Shown here: positions 51,495 to 60,602 of the stretch, piece by piece
How positions within the stretch are numbered: the stretch's first letter is position 1
How the letters are laid out: each line of letters opens with the position of its first letter
From: an uncultured Bacteroidales bacterium
Lineage (GTDB): Bacteria > Bacteroidota > Bacteroidia > Bacteroidales > UBA932
Length of the DNA stretch: 64,000 bases
Reading direction: 5' to 3'
NCBI GenBank assembly: GCA_944322815.1
Contig: CALUQB010000003.1
Location: 62,001 to 126,000, forward strand
Notes under the pieces: model-generated
Databases searched by the model: none
Told to the model about the DNA's origin: nothing
What the model saw: the letters and a program-made list of their open reading frames with translations, nothing else
Made by a program: the position numbers and the translations under genes

Positions 51495-52817
51495 TTATTG
51501 CTTTACGCAACGCCCTGTCCCGTCCTGCTCCAGCAGGCTTTCCATCAGGCGGGCCATGCGTCCTGTCAGTTCCTTGCGCGAATATCCGGATATATCGGCA
51601 TTTTCAGACTCCGGCTCATCGGACTTGAACTTTTCCCAGCAGTCATCCAGGAATTTCCTTATTCCTCCGTAGTCGTCCCAGTCCAGCATCACTCCGCTGT
51701 GTGTTTCCCTGATCACGTCCGCCATGGCACAGTCCGTCATTCCGATGGCCAGTATAGGGTGTCCCGAAGCCAGATATTCGAAAATCTTTCCTGTCAGTAC
51801 GGCCTTGTATTCAGGCTCTTTCCGTTGAGGCAGCAGAAGGACTGACGCCCCCATCTGTTCCCGTGTGGCGACCTGATGGGTCTGGTATCCGAGATTCCGC
51901 AAGTTTTCAGCCAGGCCGTGCTCCATGACGGATTCCGTGATTTCCCTGTCGGTCTTGCCGACAAGCCTGATACGGAGAAGCTTGCGGAATTCACTGTCTG
52001 TCCGGCACTTGTCTTCCAGAACCTTCCAAAGCGTCTCAGGGTTGCCGTCCGCAGCGAAAAGCCCGGTGTGGGTGATGTTGAAGAATCCGTCCGATTCGAT
52101 TATCTGCCTGAAATCGGACTCGTCGTATCCGTTCGTGATACAGTGTACGGGAGTGGAAGTCATGGACTGGAACTCCTGCTGCAGGGGCTTGGTCACCGTG
52201 ACTATGGCCGAAGCAGAGTCCAGCACCTGTTTTTCCAGAGCGATGTGCCGGCGCCTGGCCCATGATGTCAGATGCAGATGCTTGAAATAGAACATCCTGG
52301 TCCACGGGTCCCTGAAATCCGCTATCCACGGCAGTTTCGTGGCCTGAGCCACCTTCATGGCTATCAGATGCATCGAATGGGGCGGTCCGGTACTGACTAT
52401 GATGTCCACCGGATGGTCTTTCAGATACCTCAGCAGATATTTGACTGACGGCCTCACCCAGAAACACCTCGGATCCGGGATGAAGAAGTTCCCGCGGATG
52501 AAAAGGGAGAGTTTCTGGAAAAGAGACTTCTTTCCTCCGCTTATCGGATTCACTTCGCCCTGCTTTTCCCCGGACTTTCCTGTCAGGGACCTGTATATCC
52601 TGTACGGTTCCGTTATTCTGGTTTTCAGGATTTCGGCCTCAGGCGGAATATCGTCCGCCAGAGTCTTGTCGACAGATGTCAGTTCGGGATTTTCAGGTGT
52701 GTAAATAACCGGCTGCCAGTCTTCTCCCGGCAGATATTTGGCGAATTTCACCCATCGCTGCACGCCTGACCCTCCGGCCGGCGGCCAATAATATGTTATG
52801 ACAAGTACCCTTTTCAT
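51495..52817 (-). CDS. Glycosyltransferase family 4
   Basis: A 440-residue GT-B fold enzyme. It opens VLVITYYWPPAGGSGVQRWVKFAKYL, the donor/acceptor loop common in GT4 proteins that build surface polysaccharides, and has IVSTGPPHSMHLIAMKV, IADFRDPWTR, TNGYDESDF and, near the end, VLTGKIFEYLASGHPILAIG with the GT4 sugar-nucleotide glutamate region. Start at the ATG 52,817 (MKRVLVITYYWPP): a -7 box at 52,857-52,864 would place the transcription start near 52,850, too close for the upstream ATG at 52,847. Substrate unknown; next to the YfhO-like gene. Confidence 0.9.
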   Translation of the reverse strand: MKRVLVITYYWPPAGGSGVQRWVKFAKYLPGEDWQPVIYTPENPELTSVDKTLADDIPPEAEILKTRITEPYRIYRSLTGKSGEKQGEVNPISGGKKSLFQKLSLFIRGNFFIPDPRCFWVRPSVKYLLRYLKDHPVDIIVSTGPPHSMHLIAMKVAQATKLPWIADFRDPWTRMFYFKHLHLTSWARRRHIALEKQVLDSASAIVTVTKPLQQEFQSMTSTPVHCITNGYDESDFRQIIESDGFFNITHTGLFAADGNPETLWKVLEDKCRTDSEFRKLLRIRLVGKTDREITESVMEHGLAENLRNLGYQTHQVATREQMGASVLLLPQRKEPEYKAVLTGKIFEYLASGHPILAIGMTDCAMADVIRETHSGVMLDWDDYGGIRKFLDDCWEKFKSDEPESENADISGYSRKELTGRMARLMESLLEQDGTGRCVKQ

Positions 52818-52856
52818 GAATTTATGTCGAGGCCGATTCTCTATCACATAAAATTA

Positions 52857-52864
52857 CAAAGATA
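52857..52864 (-). promoter_or_regulatory. -7 box of the GT4-YfhO operon
   Basis: TATCTTTG on the minus strand, exact TAnnTTTG. It decides the GT4 start at 52,817. Confidence 0.5.
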
Positions 52865-52981
52865 ATGAAACAGGATAATTCTCCGAGACAAATCGGATTA
52901 TAAAATTTACTGTCGTAAAGTTTACCGCCGTATAGTTTTGCTGATTTTTCATCAATCTGTCGGTAAAATGTCATTTTTCCG

Positions 52982-52989
52982 TACATTTG
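52982..52989 (+). promoter_or_regulatory. -7 box of mutS
   Basis: TACATTTG, exact TAnnTTTG. The transcript would start near 52,996, after the in-frame ATG at 52,991, so translation should begin at 53,024. Confidence 0.5.
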
Positions 52990-53023
52990 CATGACAGGAA
53001 AAAGAGTAGAAGGACGTTTAAGG

Positions 53024-55663
53024 ATGGCAGGAGAAAAGATAGCGGAAACCCCGCTGATGAAACAATATTTTCAAGTGAAGGCACAGTATCCCGAGGCTGT
53101 GCTTCTTTTCAGGGTAGGTGATTTCTATGAGACATTCTCGGATGATGCACTTATAGCGAGCAAGGTTCTCGGGATTGTTCTTACAAAAAGGGCGAACGGA
53201 TCGCAGGCTTCTGTCCCTCTGGCCGGTTTTCCACATCATTCTCTGGACACATATCTGCCGAAACTTGTCAGGGCGGGCTACAAGGTAGCCGTATGCGACC
53301 AGCTCGAAGACCCCAAGCTCACGAAGAAGATAGTCAAAAGGGGAGTGACAGAGCTGGTGACCCCCGGTGTCGCCTTCAACGACCAGCTTCTGGATCAGAA
53401 AGAGAACAATTTCCTTTGCGGCCTTACCTTCGACAGGGACAGGTGCGGAGCCGCATTTCTGGATGTTTCCACGGGTGAATTCCAGATAGCGGAAGGTACG
53501 GTGGACTATATTTCCACCCTTCTTTCATCATTTGCTCCGAAAGAACTGGTAGTTCCGAGAAGCTACAGGAAAGGAGTCCAGGAAAAGTTCAATGACCAGT
53601 ACTATATATCGACTCTGGATGAATGGGCATTCGTCTATGATTCTTCCGTAGAGAAACTCAAGCGGCAGTTCAATGTGGAATCCCTGAAAGGTTTTGCCAT
53701 AGATTCCTTTCCGCTCGGAGTCACATCTGCCGGAGCCTTGCTGGTGTATCTGGAACAGACCCAGCATTCGGGACTGAAAAACATCTGTTCCATATCGAGG
53801 ATAGATGAAGGCCGGTTCGTATGGATGGACCGCTTCACATTCAGGAATCTGGAAATATTCTCTTCCGCTGCCGGAGGTGAAGGCGTGCCGCTGATATCCG
53901 TCATCGACAAATGTTCTTCTCCCATGGGTGCCCGCCTGCTCAGGAGCTGGCTGGCAATGCCAGTGATGGACATTCAGGAACTGGAGTCGCGGTATTCGGT
54001 GGTGCAGTATTTTACAGATCACCGGGATGATCTGAGACAGGTCCAGCAGCATCTTGGAGATACAGGCGACCTGGAAAGGATCATTTCACGTGCCGCTACC
54101 GGAAAGATAGCCCCGCGGGAGGTCATGCAGCTGAAAAGGGGGCTGGAGCAGACGGCTCCGATTTCGGAATTGTGCTCAGGGAAAGGAGTGCAGGCATTGG
54201 ACGGGATGATGGGAGCATTGGCTGACTGTTCCGGGCTTCTGGAGACATTGGCCGGGACGATGGATCCGGACCCGGCCGCTGCCGTAGGAAAAGGGACTGT
54301 CATCGCATCCGGGGTAGACGGGGAACTGGACTCGCTGAGGGATCTGGCATTGCACGGCAAGGACATCCTTGCCGGCATCCAGCAGAGGGAAATCGAAAGG
54401 ACAGGAATCACATCCTTGAAGATAAACTACAATTCGGTCTTCGGATACTATCTCGAAGTCAGGAACGCACACAAGGACAGGGTGCCGGAAGACTGGATCA
54501 GGAAGCAGACTCTGGTGAATGCCGAGCGGTATATCACGGAGGAGCTGAAGCAATACGAGGAGAAGATTCTGGGGGCTGAGCAGCGTATTTACGAGATAGA
54601 AGCGAGACTGTATGCCGAACTGGTGGGCAAAATCCAGCAGAATATAGGCAAGGTACAGTCGAACAGCAGGATTCTGGCGCGTCTGGATGTCCTGGCAGGA
54701 TTCGCCGAACTGGCAGAGACACATCATTATTGCCGTCCTGAAGTGAACGACAGTACCAGGATAGACATACGGGCAGGACGGCATCCTGTGATAGAGACCC
54801 TCATGCCGGCAGGAGAAGAATTCGTGCCCAACGATATCATGCTGGACAACAAGTCGCAGCAGATCATTATCCTGACCGGTCCGAACATGGCCGGTAAGTC
54901 GGCGCTTCTGAGACAGACGGCCCTGATAGTGCTGATGGCGCAGATAGGTTCTTTCGTGCCTGCATCGGAGGCCCGTATCGGGTATTGCGACAAGCTCTTC
55001 ACCAGAGTGGGGGCTTCCGACAACATTTCACGCGGCGAGTCCACTTTCATGGTGGAGATGCTGGAGACATCCATGATACTGCACAACCTTTCTTCGCGTT
55101 CTCTGGTGCTTCTGGATGAGATAGGCCGGGGAACTTCCACATACGACGGCATGTCCATAGCCAGGGCTATCGTGGAGTATATCCATGAATACGGAGACGG
55201 GGCGAAGACGCTCTTCGCGACACATTACCACGAACTGAACGATCTGGAAACCATATATCCGCGTGTGAAGAACTTCCATATCGCCGTGAAGGAAGTGGAC
55301 AAAAGGGTGATATTCCTGCGGAAACTGAAAGAGGGCGGAGTAGCCCATAGTTTCGGTATCCATGTGGCCAGGATGGCCGGAATGCCGAGACAGGTGATAG
55401 AGTCGGCCGAACGGACTCTGAATGCTCTGGAAAAAGGTGAGGAGAAGAAGGAGGCGATGACCAAGGCACGGATAAGACCGCACAATGTCAAGGAAGGCCG
55501 GGTGGAGAGCGACGGCTCCCTGCAGCTGTCTTTCTTCCAGCTGGATGACCCTGTACTCTCGTCCCTGAAAGAAGACCTCGAAGCGGCAGATCTGAACAAC
55601 ATGACCCCTCTCCAGGCCTTCGACCTGCTCCGAACCATGAAAGACAAACTGGGTTTGAACTGA
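53024..55663 (+). CDS. mutS: DNA mismatch repair protein MutS
   Basis: MutS recognises mismatches and small loops and starts repair with MutL. The 879-residue protein has the mismatch-reading FYE motif in LFRVGDFYETFSDDA at about residue 33, the connector and core domains, Walker A TGPNMAGKSALLRQTA at about 619, the Walker B/signature LLDEIGRGTSTYDGMSIARAIVEYIHE, FATHYHELNDLE and the helix-turn-helix region (GGVAHSFGIHVARMAGMP). It is a full MutS1. The start at 53,024 (MAGEKIAETPLMKQYFQVK) follows from the promoter position; an upstream ATG at 52,991 would add 11 residues. Confidence 0.96.
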   Translation: MAGEKIAETPLMKQYFQVKAQYPEAVLLFRVGDFYETFSDDALIASKVLGIVLTKRANGSQASVPLAGFPHHSLDTYLPKLVRAGYKVAVCDQLEDPKLTKKIVKRGVTELVTPGVAFNDQLLDQKENNFLCGLTFDRDRCGAAFLDVSTGEFQIAEGTVDYISTLLSSFAPKELVVPRSYRKGVQEKFNDQYYISTLDEWAFVYDSSVEKLKRQFNVESLKGFAIDSFPLGVTSAGALLVYLEQTQHSGLKNICSISRIDEGRFVWMDRFTFRNLEIFSSAAGGEGVPLISVIDKCSSPMGARLLRSWLAMPVMDIQELESRYSVVQYFTDHRDDLRQVQQHLGDTGDLERIISRAATGKIAPREVMQLKRGLEQTAPISELCSGKGVQALDGMMGALADCSGLLETLAGTMDPDPAAAVGKGTVIASGVDGELDSLRDLALHGKDILAGIQQREIERTGITSLKINYNSVFGYYLEVRNAHKDRVPEDWIRKQTLVNAERYITEELKQYEEKILGAEQRIYEIEARLYAELVGKIQQNIGKVQSNSRILARLDVLAGFAELAETHHYCRPEVNDSTRIDIRAGRHPVIETLMPAGEEFVPNDIMLDNKSQQIIILTGPNMAGKSALLRQTALIVLMAQIGSFVPASEARIGYCDKLFTRVGASDNISRGESTFMVEMLETSMILHNLSSRSLVLLDEIGRGTSTYDGMSIARAIVEYIHEYGDGAKTLFATHYHELNDLETIYPRVKNFHIAVKEVDKRVIFLRKLKEGGVAHSFGIHVARMAGMPRQVIESAERTLNALEKGEEKKEAMTKARIRPHNVKEGRVESDGSLQLSFFQLDDPVLSSLKEDLEAADLNNMTPLQAFDLLRTMKDKLGLN

Positions 55664-55877
55664 TATTTAACGTGAGTTCGATGAAAAGAACGTAGTGAAT
55701 TTCAGAGAACTACCTCTATAGAGGATTCAGAAAACGAATCCGGCAGTAAGTCCACCCCTATAAGAGGAGGAGGGTGACACGTAAAAGGAAAGAGATTTCG
55801 AAGAAACCGTAACGTCAATTCGATGAAATCTCTGGTACTGAGTAGAATAATTTGTTTAACTGATGTTATTTATGATT
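55664..55877. other. Repeat-bearing, structured intergenic segment
   Basis: About 200 bp without a gene. It contains two direct copies of TAACGTSARTTCGATGAAA (55,668-55,686 and 55,810-55,828), the 12-bp palindrome CCTCTATAGAGG (55,713-55,724), a GGATTC/GAATCC pair (55,723-55,741) and the perfect pair AGAGATTTC/GAAATCTCT (55,791-55,799 and 55,825-55,833). This density of paired sequence suggests a MITE-like remnant or a structured RNA. A relative of the repeat is found at 60,500-60,545. Confidence 0.5.
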
Positions 55878-57878
55878 ATGAAATTCCTGACGACTTTCCT
55901 GCTTGCGGCTGCCATGATGCCGGCAAGCCTGACGGCTGCACCGCAGCGTTTTCATCTCGAATCCCCGGACGGCAGTCTGTCTGTCGACGTAAATGTAACG
56001 GACAGCATAACATATTCCGTTTCGCACGATGGCGAGACATTGATCTTTCCGTCACGGATATCCATGACCCTCGATGACGGTTCTGCTTATGGAGTGAATC
56101 CGGGAAGAGCCGTATGCAGGATGGTTTCCAATGATGATATCATAGAAGCGATGTTCTACAAGAAAGCCGAAATCAGGGACAGGTACAGCCAGATGACGCT
56201 GAAATTCAGACATTTTGACCTGGTTTTCAGGGCTTACGATGAGGGTGTGGCATATCGTTTCGTATCCGGATCGAAAGTTCCGTTCAAGGTGGTGTCTGAA
56301 CAGGCGGAGTTCCGTTTCACTGAAGACAGCGGCGCTTATGTGCCATATGTGAAGAATTTCGATGACAGCGGATTCGACCGGCAGTTCTACAATTCGTTCG
56401 AGAATACTTATGAGCATATCGGACTTTCCGAGTGGGACAGCCGGAGACTTGCCTTCCTTCCTCTTGTGGTCGAAGCTGCTGACGGAAAGAAAATATGCAT
56501 CACTGAAGCGGATCTTCTGGACTATCCCGGCATGTATCTTCACAATGCGGACGGAAGCGGCACACTGAAGGGCGTTTTTGCCGGAGTTCCGGACAGAGTA
56601 GAGCAGGGCGGCCATAACATGCTCCAGGGCGAGGTGAAATCACGCAAGCCGTATATCGCGGAATGTGAGCCGGGAGAGGTCTTCCCGTGGCGTGTGGTCA
56701 TCGTATCGGAGGAAGACAGGGAATTGCTCGACAACGATATGGTCTACAAACTTGCCGCACCGGCGGACGAGTCCATGGATTTCAGTTGGGTCAGGCCTGG
56801 AAAAGTGGCTTGGGAATGGTGGAATGACTGGAATCTCTACGGTGTGGATTTCAAGACAGGCATCAATAACGAAACCTATAAATATTACATAGATTTCGCT
56901 TCCGATCACGGTATCGAATATGTGATATTGGATGAAGGGTGGGCCGTCAAACTGAAGGCCGATCTGAAGCAGGTAGTTCCTGAGATAGACTTGCAGATGC
57001 TCGTGGACTATGCTGCGGAAAGGAATGTCGGACTTATCCTGTGGGCAGGCTATATAGCGTTCGACAGGGATATGGAAGAGGTATGCAGGTATTTCTCGGA
57101 GATGGGAATCAAGGGCTTCAAGATAGATTTCATGGACAGGGATGACCAGTATATGGTCAGATTCCATCAGAGAGCTGCGGAAACGGCTGCAAAATACCGT
57201 CTGATGGTGGATTTCCACGGCACATACAAGCCTACCGGCCTGCACAGGACCTGGCCGAATGTCGTGAATTACGAAGGCGTACATGGTCTGGAACAGATGA
57301 AATGGGCATCGTCTGATGTGGACCAGGTGACTTATGACGTGACCATGCCGTTCATAAGGATGGTGGCAGGTCCGGTGGACTATACACAGGGAGCGATGCG
57401 GAATGCGTCCCGGAAGAGTTTCCGGTCTGTAGGAAGCGAGCCTATGAGCCAGGGGACGAGGTGTCGTCAGCTTGCCGAGTATGTCGTCTTCGAGTCCCCG
57501 GTGAATATGCTGTGCGACTCTCCTTCGAATTATCTCAGGGAGCCGGAATGTCTTGAGTTCATTTCAGGTGTGCCGGAAGTTTGGGACGAGACCTTTGCCG
57601 TGGACGGACAACTGGCCGGCTACATAGTGATGGCCCGCAGAAAGGGGGATGTATGGTATGTCGGCGGCATGACCGACTGGTCGGCACGATGCCTTGAAGT
57701 GGATCTTTCGTTTCTGGGTGACGGGGAGTATCAGGCGGAGATATTCAGTGACGGAGCCAATGCCGACAGGGCTGCCAGGGATTTCAGATATTCGTCATCC
57801 GTGGTTACTGCCGACGGGAAACTCCGGATCGAGATGGCTCCCGGCGGAGGTTTTGCGGCCAGGATAAGCAGAAAATGA
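55878..57878 (+). CDS. GH97 glycoside hydrolase (SusB-like, retaining type)
   Basis: A 666-residue exported alpha-glycosidase with signal peptide MKFLTTFLLAAAMMPASLTA. The GH97 layout is visible: N-terminal beta-sandwich (LESPDGSLSVDVNVTDSITYSVSHDG), a TIM barrel with GKVAWEWWNDWNLYGVDF, IEYVILDEGWA, and a C-terminal beta domain ending ARISRK. In the barrel, GFKIDFMDRDDQ carries an aspartate (about residue 417) where retaining GH97 enzymes have the nucleophile, whereas inverting SusB-type enzymes use glutamate bases elsewhere. I therefore expect a retaining, alpha-galactosidase-like enzyme rather than true SusB. There are no susC/susD genes beside it. Start could also be the ATG at 55,863. 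Confidence 0.9.
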   Translation: MKFLTTFLLAAAMMPASLTAAPQRFHLESPDGSLSVDVNVTDSITYSVSHDGETLIFPSRISMTLDDGSAYGVNPGRAVCRMVSNDDIIEAMFYKKAEIRDRYSQMTLKFRHFDLVFRAYDEGVAYRFVSGSKVPFKVVSEQAEFRFTEDSGAYVPYVKNFDDSGFDRQFYNSFENTYEHIGLSEWDSRRLAFLPLVVEAADGKKICITEADLLDYPGMYLHNADGSGTLKGVFAGVPDRVEQGGHNMLQGEVKSRKPYIAECEPGEVFPWRVVIVSEEDRELLDNDMVYKLAAPADESMDFSWVRPGKVAWEWWNDWNLYGVDFKTGINNETYKYYIDFASDHGIEYVILDEGWAVKLKADLKQVVPEIDLQMLVDYAAERNVGLILWAGYIAFDRDMEEVCRYFSEMGIKGFKIDFMDRDDQYMVRFHQRAAETAAKYRLMVDFHGTYKPTGLHRTWPNVVNYEGVHGLEQMKWASSDVDQVTYDVTMPFIRMVAGPVDYTQGAMRNASRKSFRSVGSEPMSQGTRCRQLAEYVVFESPVNMLCDSPSNYLREPECLEFISGVPEVWDETFAVDGQLAGYIVMARRKGDVWYVGGMTDWSARCLEVDLSFLGDGEYQAEIFSDGANADRAARDFRYSSSVVTADGKLRIEMAPGGGFAARISRK

Positions 57879-57897
57879 CTGAGGTTCTTTTGATCCC

Positions 57898-59127
57898 TTA
57901 GTTTTCCCGGAACGAGAACCGGAGTCCGAGGTTGAGGTTGAAATTCAGCGGATGTACGGAATATGCAGACTCGACTCCGGAGCCGTTCCGGAAATGATAG
58001 ATCACACCTGGCTCCAGATACAGCCCCACTATGCCGGACAGTCTGAACTGGAGTCCGGCAGAAGCTCCGACAGACCACTGTAGCGGTCTTATATTCAGTT
58101 TTTCGGTTTCGGTATCCCTGACATTTCCTCCGTAGACGTAGTCTGACCGGATTTTGCCGCCTACGCATTTCTCAAGCATACCTCCGGCAGAGGCATATAC
58201 ATCCATCCATCTGTTCTGCCAGATATGGAAATTCACGTTCAGAGGAATGCCGAGATAGTGCAGGGTCTGCCTGCTGTCCACATAATAGGATTCGCTGCCG
58301 GTCTTTGACTTCGAAAGCAGCCATGAATAGGTAAGCCCGCTTTCCAGACTCCATCGCGGAGTAAAGGCATAAGATACTGATATCCCTGCTTTTATCGGCA
58401 TGTAATGATGGGATTCCGTGCTGACTTCCTTGGATCTGTTGAGTGTCATGATTCCTGCCAGGGCATTGTCCCCATAGCTCATGGGGGCTGCTGCCGCCGC
58501 CATGTTCACTGCAGGGCTGTAACCTGAATAGTTCGAGCCTCTTCCTGTAAATCCCGAAGCCCGTACCCCGAAAGTCATTTTTCCCATCTGTTCTTTGCCG
58601 GCTTCGGCCAGAAGAAGATCTTTCCATCCGTATCCCCCGTCCATGATATTGTCCTGTTCATGACTGTCATTGCCGGAGGCAATGTCTTTTTTACCGGCAT
58701 CTTTTCCGACATTACCGGCATCGTCATTACTGGTGCCGACGTTTTCTTTCGGAATATCATTTCCCGTACCGTCGGGTTTTCCGTCCTGACGGACAATGTA
58801 TTCATCTCCGGCAGGGGCTCTGTCCGGCCGGATGATCCCGATTTCTCCTGCTCCGGGAATTTTCCCGATACGGATGATTTCCGGTCTGTCAGCCAGGATG
58901 CGGCCGGATGCAGGTATGTTGCCGGACTCCTGACCGGTACCCGGAGAAATGACCACTGCGGCAGCTATGGCTGCAGCTGCGGCGAGAGATGCCGTCAGCA
59001 GGATGATATTGTTCCTCCTTTTCCGGTTCCCGTCCATGGAAATCATGATGCTGTCCAGAAGTCCTTCAGGAGCGGCTTCCGAATAGTCCGACATCTTGTT
59101 TCTGATATTTTCTTTCCAGTCAGTCAT
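57898..59127 (-). CDS. Anti-sigma-like N-terminus fused to an outer-membrane beta-barrel domain
   Basis: A 409-residue protein. Residues 1-37 are cytoplasmic and anti-sigma-like (MTDWKENIRNKMSDYSEAAPEGLLDSI), then one membrane helix (IILLTASLAAAAAIAAAVVI), a long Gly/Asn/Asp-rich linker (about 60-165), and a C-terminal domain of alternating strands (MTFGVRASGFTGRGSNY, KAGISVSYAFTPRWSLESGLTYSWL, GLYLEPGVIYHF, LNLGLRFSF), like the OMP_b-brl family. It follows the ECF sigma gene with an 8-bp overlap, so it probably controls that sigma. How one chain could join inner-membrane signalling to a barrel is the odd point. The stop is 19 bp from the convergent GH97 stop. Confidence 0.78.
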   Translation of the reverse strand: MTDWKENIRNKMSDYSEAAPEGLLDSIMISMDGNRKRRNNIILLTASLAAAAAIAAAVVISPGTGQESGNIPASGRILADRPEIIRIGKIPGAGEIGIIRPDRAPAGDEYIVRQDGKPDGTGNDIPKENVGTSNDDAGNVGKDAGKKDIASGNDSHEQDNIMDGGYGWKDLLLAEAGKEQMGKMTFGVRASGFTGRGSNYSGYSPAVNMAAAAAPMSYGDNALAGIMTLNRSKEVSTESHHYMPIKAGISVSYAFTPRWSLESGLTYSWLLSKSKTGSESYYVDSRQTLHYLGIPLNVNFHIWQNRWMDVYASAGGMLEKCVGGKIRSDYVYGGNVRDTETEKLNIRPLQWSVGASAGLQFRLSGIVGLYLEPGVIYHFRNGSGVESAYSVHPLNFNLNLGLRFSFREN

Positions 59128-59686
59128 TTTGTTCGTTTCTATAGTCTTTCAGCCATTTCGCCAGAAGGGCTTTGGCACGGTGATATTGTGATGCCGATGA
59201 ATTTTCCTTGATACCCAGAGTCCTGGCGATTTCCTTGTGACTCATGTCTTCGAATACGAAGAGGTTGAATACTGTCCTGTAGCCATCGGGCAGCCTTCGG
59301 ATCATGTCCTGTATCACCGATGCCGGAATGCCGTCCACATCAAGATCCCTGTCGGCCTCATCGTCCGGGATATCCGGCAGGTCCGCAGATGATATCATTA
59401 TGGTGTTCCGGGCGGAAGTGCGGAGTGATTTCAGGGCTTCATTCACTACTATCCTGCTCATCCATGCCTTGAGAGACCCTTCGCCACGGTACCGGAACCT
59501 GTTGATGGCGGAAAAAATCTTCAGGAAACTGTCTTGAAGGATGTCTTTTGCAGTGTCCTTGTCGGTGATGTATCTGCAGCAGAGGGTATAAAGATAACCG
59601 GAATAGAGACCGTACAGCTCTTTCATCGCTGTCTGGTCCCTATTCTTCAATCTTTTTTCCAGATCCTGCTCTGCCGTCCTGTTCAT
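59120..59686 (-). CDS. ECF-type RNA polymerase sigma factor
   Basis: A 188-residue sigma-70 family protein: region 2 is KELYGLYSGYLYTLCCRYITDKDTAKDILQDSFLKIFSAINRFRYRGEGSLKAWMSRIV, and region 4 is IRRLPDGYRTVFNLFVFEDMSHKEIARTLGIKENSSASQYHRAKALL, with the usual acidic linker between them. It is of the Bacteroidota ECF kind that works with membrane anti-sigma proteins. The next gene (anti-sigma/barrel) overlaps by 8 bp, and the NigD-like gene lies 14 bp upstream, all in one operon. Target promoters are not known. Confidence 0.93.
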   Translation of the reverse strand: MNRTAEQDLEKRLKNRDQTAMKELYGLYSGYLYTLCCRYITDKDTAKDILQDSFLKIFSAINRFRYRGEGSLKAWMSRIVVNEALKSLRTSARNTIMISSADLPDIPDDEADRDLDVDGIPASVIQDMIRRLPDGYRTVFNLFVFEDMSHKEIARTLGIKENSSASQYHRAKALLAKWLKDYRNEQND

Positions 59687-59700
59687 CGGTATGTCCGGAG

Positions 59701-60471
59701 TCAGTCAGCAGGGGTTTCTTCCGGAGTTTCTTCTTCCGGAGTCTGCCAGTCGGCACGGGTGCAATAGTCGAATTTTACGGTCTTTTCACCTGAGAATGAT
59801 TCGAACTTGAGTGTAAGTTTGACGGTTTCCCCTTTTGTATCAGGAAGGTCTTTCAAGCTGAACGCCACGATGCCGTCCCCTTCATAATATGTACCGTCTC
59901 CGTGGGCGTTATGTACGAATCTCACTTCATACGGATCTTCTTCATTCAGTCCCGTTACCAGATTCAGTTCATGTTTTATTCCGGAATTTCCCCATCTGGT
60001 GATGAAATGCAAGGTCAGGTATCCGTCTTCCACGTTGGTCATCCAGTCTGCGTATATTTCCACAGGATCATTTCCGTATTTCTGGGCAACGGTGATGTTT
60101 TCGTCCTCTTCGAAAACTACTGTCTTTTTCGTCAGGATGCTGTCCATCCAGTTTATTTTCACGGCCTTGCTGTATCCTTCGCCTTTTACGTCGGAAGGCA
60201 TATCAGTCTCGGTGAAGTTCACGAAGGCCCTCATTTCCTTTTCCTTGTAAGGAAGCGAAGAGTTGTCCAGCGGCCAGAGCTTTTCCTCATCGTTCAGCTG
60301 CAGATAGAAATAGTCGGCCCCGTCATTGACCACAGGTTTTACAGTGACTATCGCGTCAGGAGACAGGATGGAATAGTCGTAGTCATCGTTATTGTTCAGA
60401 CAGGACTGGAAGACAGGCAAGGCGAGAACTGCCGCCATTGCCAGAAATTTGGTTTTCAATGTTGTTTTCAT
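59701..60471 (-). CDS. NigD-like lipoprotein
   Basis: A 256-residue lipoprotein: the signal ends PVFQSCLNNNDD, so Cys24 would be lipidated, followed by the NigD-type N-domain (SPDAIVTVKPVVNDGADYFYLQLNDEEKLWPLDN) and the longer C-domain (IYADWMTNVEDGYLTLHFITRWGNSGIKHELNLVTG). The tail is Glu/Thr-rich (TPEEETPEETPAD). NigD was named from a bacteriocin cluster in Bacteroidales, but most NigD-like proteins have no known role. It leads the operon with the ECF sigma and the anti-sigma/barrel protein. The repeat at 60,500-60,545 lies 29 bp in front of it. Confidence 0.85.
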   Translation of the reverse strand: MKTTLKTKFLAMAAVLALPVFQSCLNNNDDYDYSILSPDAIVTVKPVVNDGADYFYLQLNDEEKLWPLDNSSLPYKEKEMRAFVNFTETDMPSDVKGEGYSKAVKINWMDSILTKKTVVFEEDENITVAQKYGNDPVEIYADWMTNVEDGYLTLHFITRWGNSGIKHELNLVTGLNEEDPYEVRFVHNAHGDGTYYEGDGIVAFSLKDLPDTKGETVKLTLKFESFSGEKTVKFDYCTRADWQTPEEETPEETPAD

Positions 60472-60499
60472 ATTTCAGCGTTTGATTTTCTTTTGTTGC

Positions 60500-60545
60500 A
60501 TAACGTCAGTTCGATAAATTGTTCTACTTATCGAACTCATGTTAT
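60500..60545. repeat. 18-bp inverted repeat upstream of the NigD-like gene
   Basis: Arms ATAACGTCAGTTCGATAA (60,500-60,517) and TTATCGAACTCATGTTAT (60,528-60,545) match at 16 of 18 positions around a 10-base loop. The arm sequence is shared with the two direct copies at 55.7-55.8 kb, so this is a repeat family. The rest of the gap to 60,602 shows nothing. Confidence 0.6.
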
Positions 60546-60602
60546 TAAATCCGCAAACCGGAAAATCTTGCATCATCTTGTCGGAAATCCTGAAATTGAC
60601 TG

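Noticed and set aside
58660..59211. Plus-strand reading frame of 183 codons
   Set aside because: Antisense to the anti-sigma/barrel gene and the sigma gene; its length reflects their base composition.
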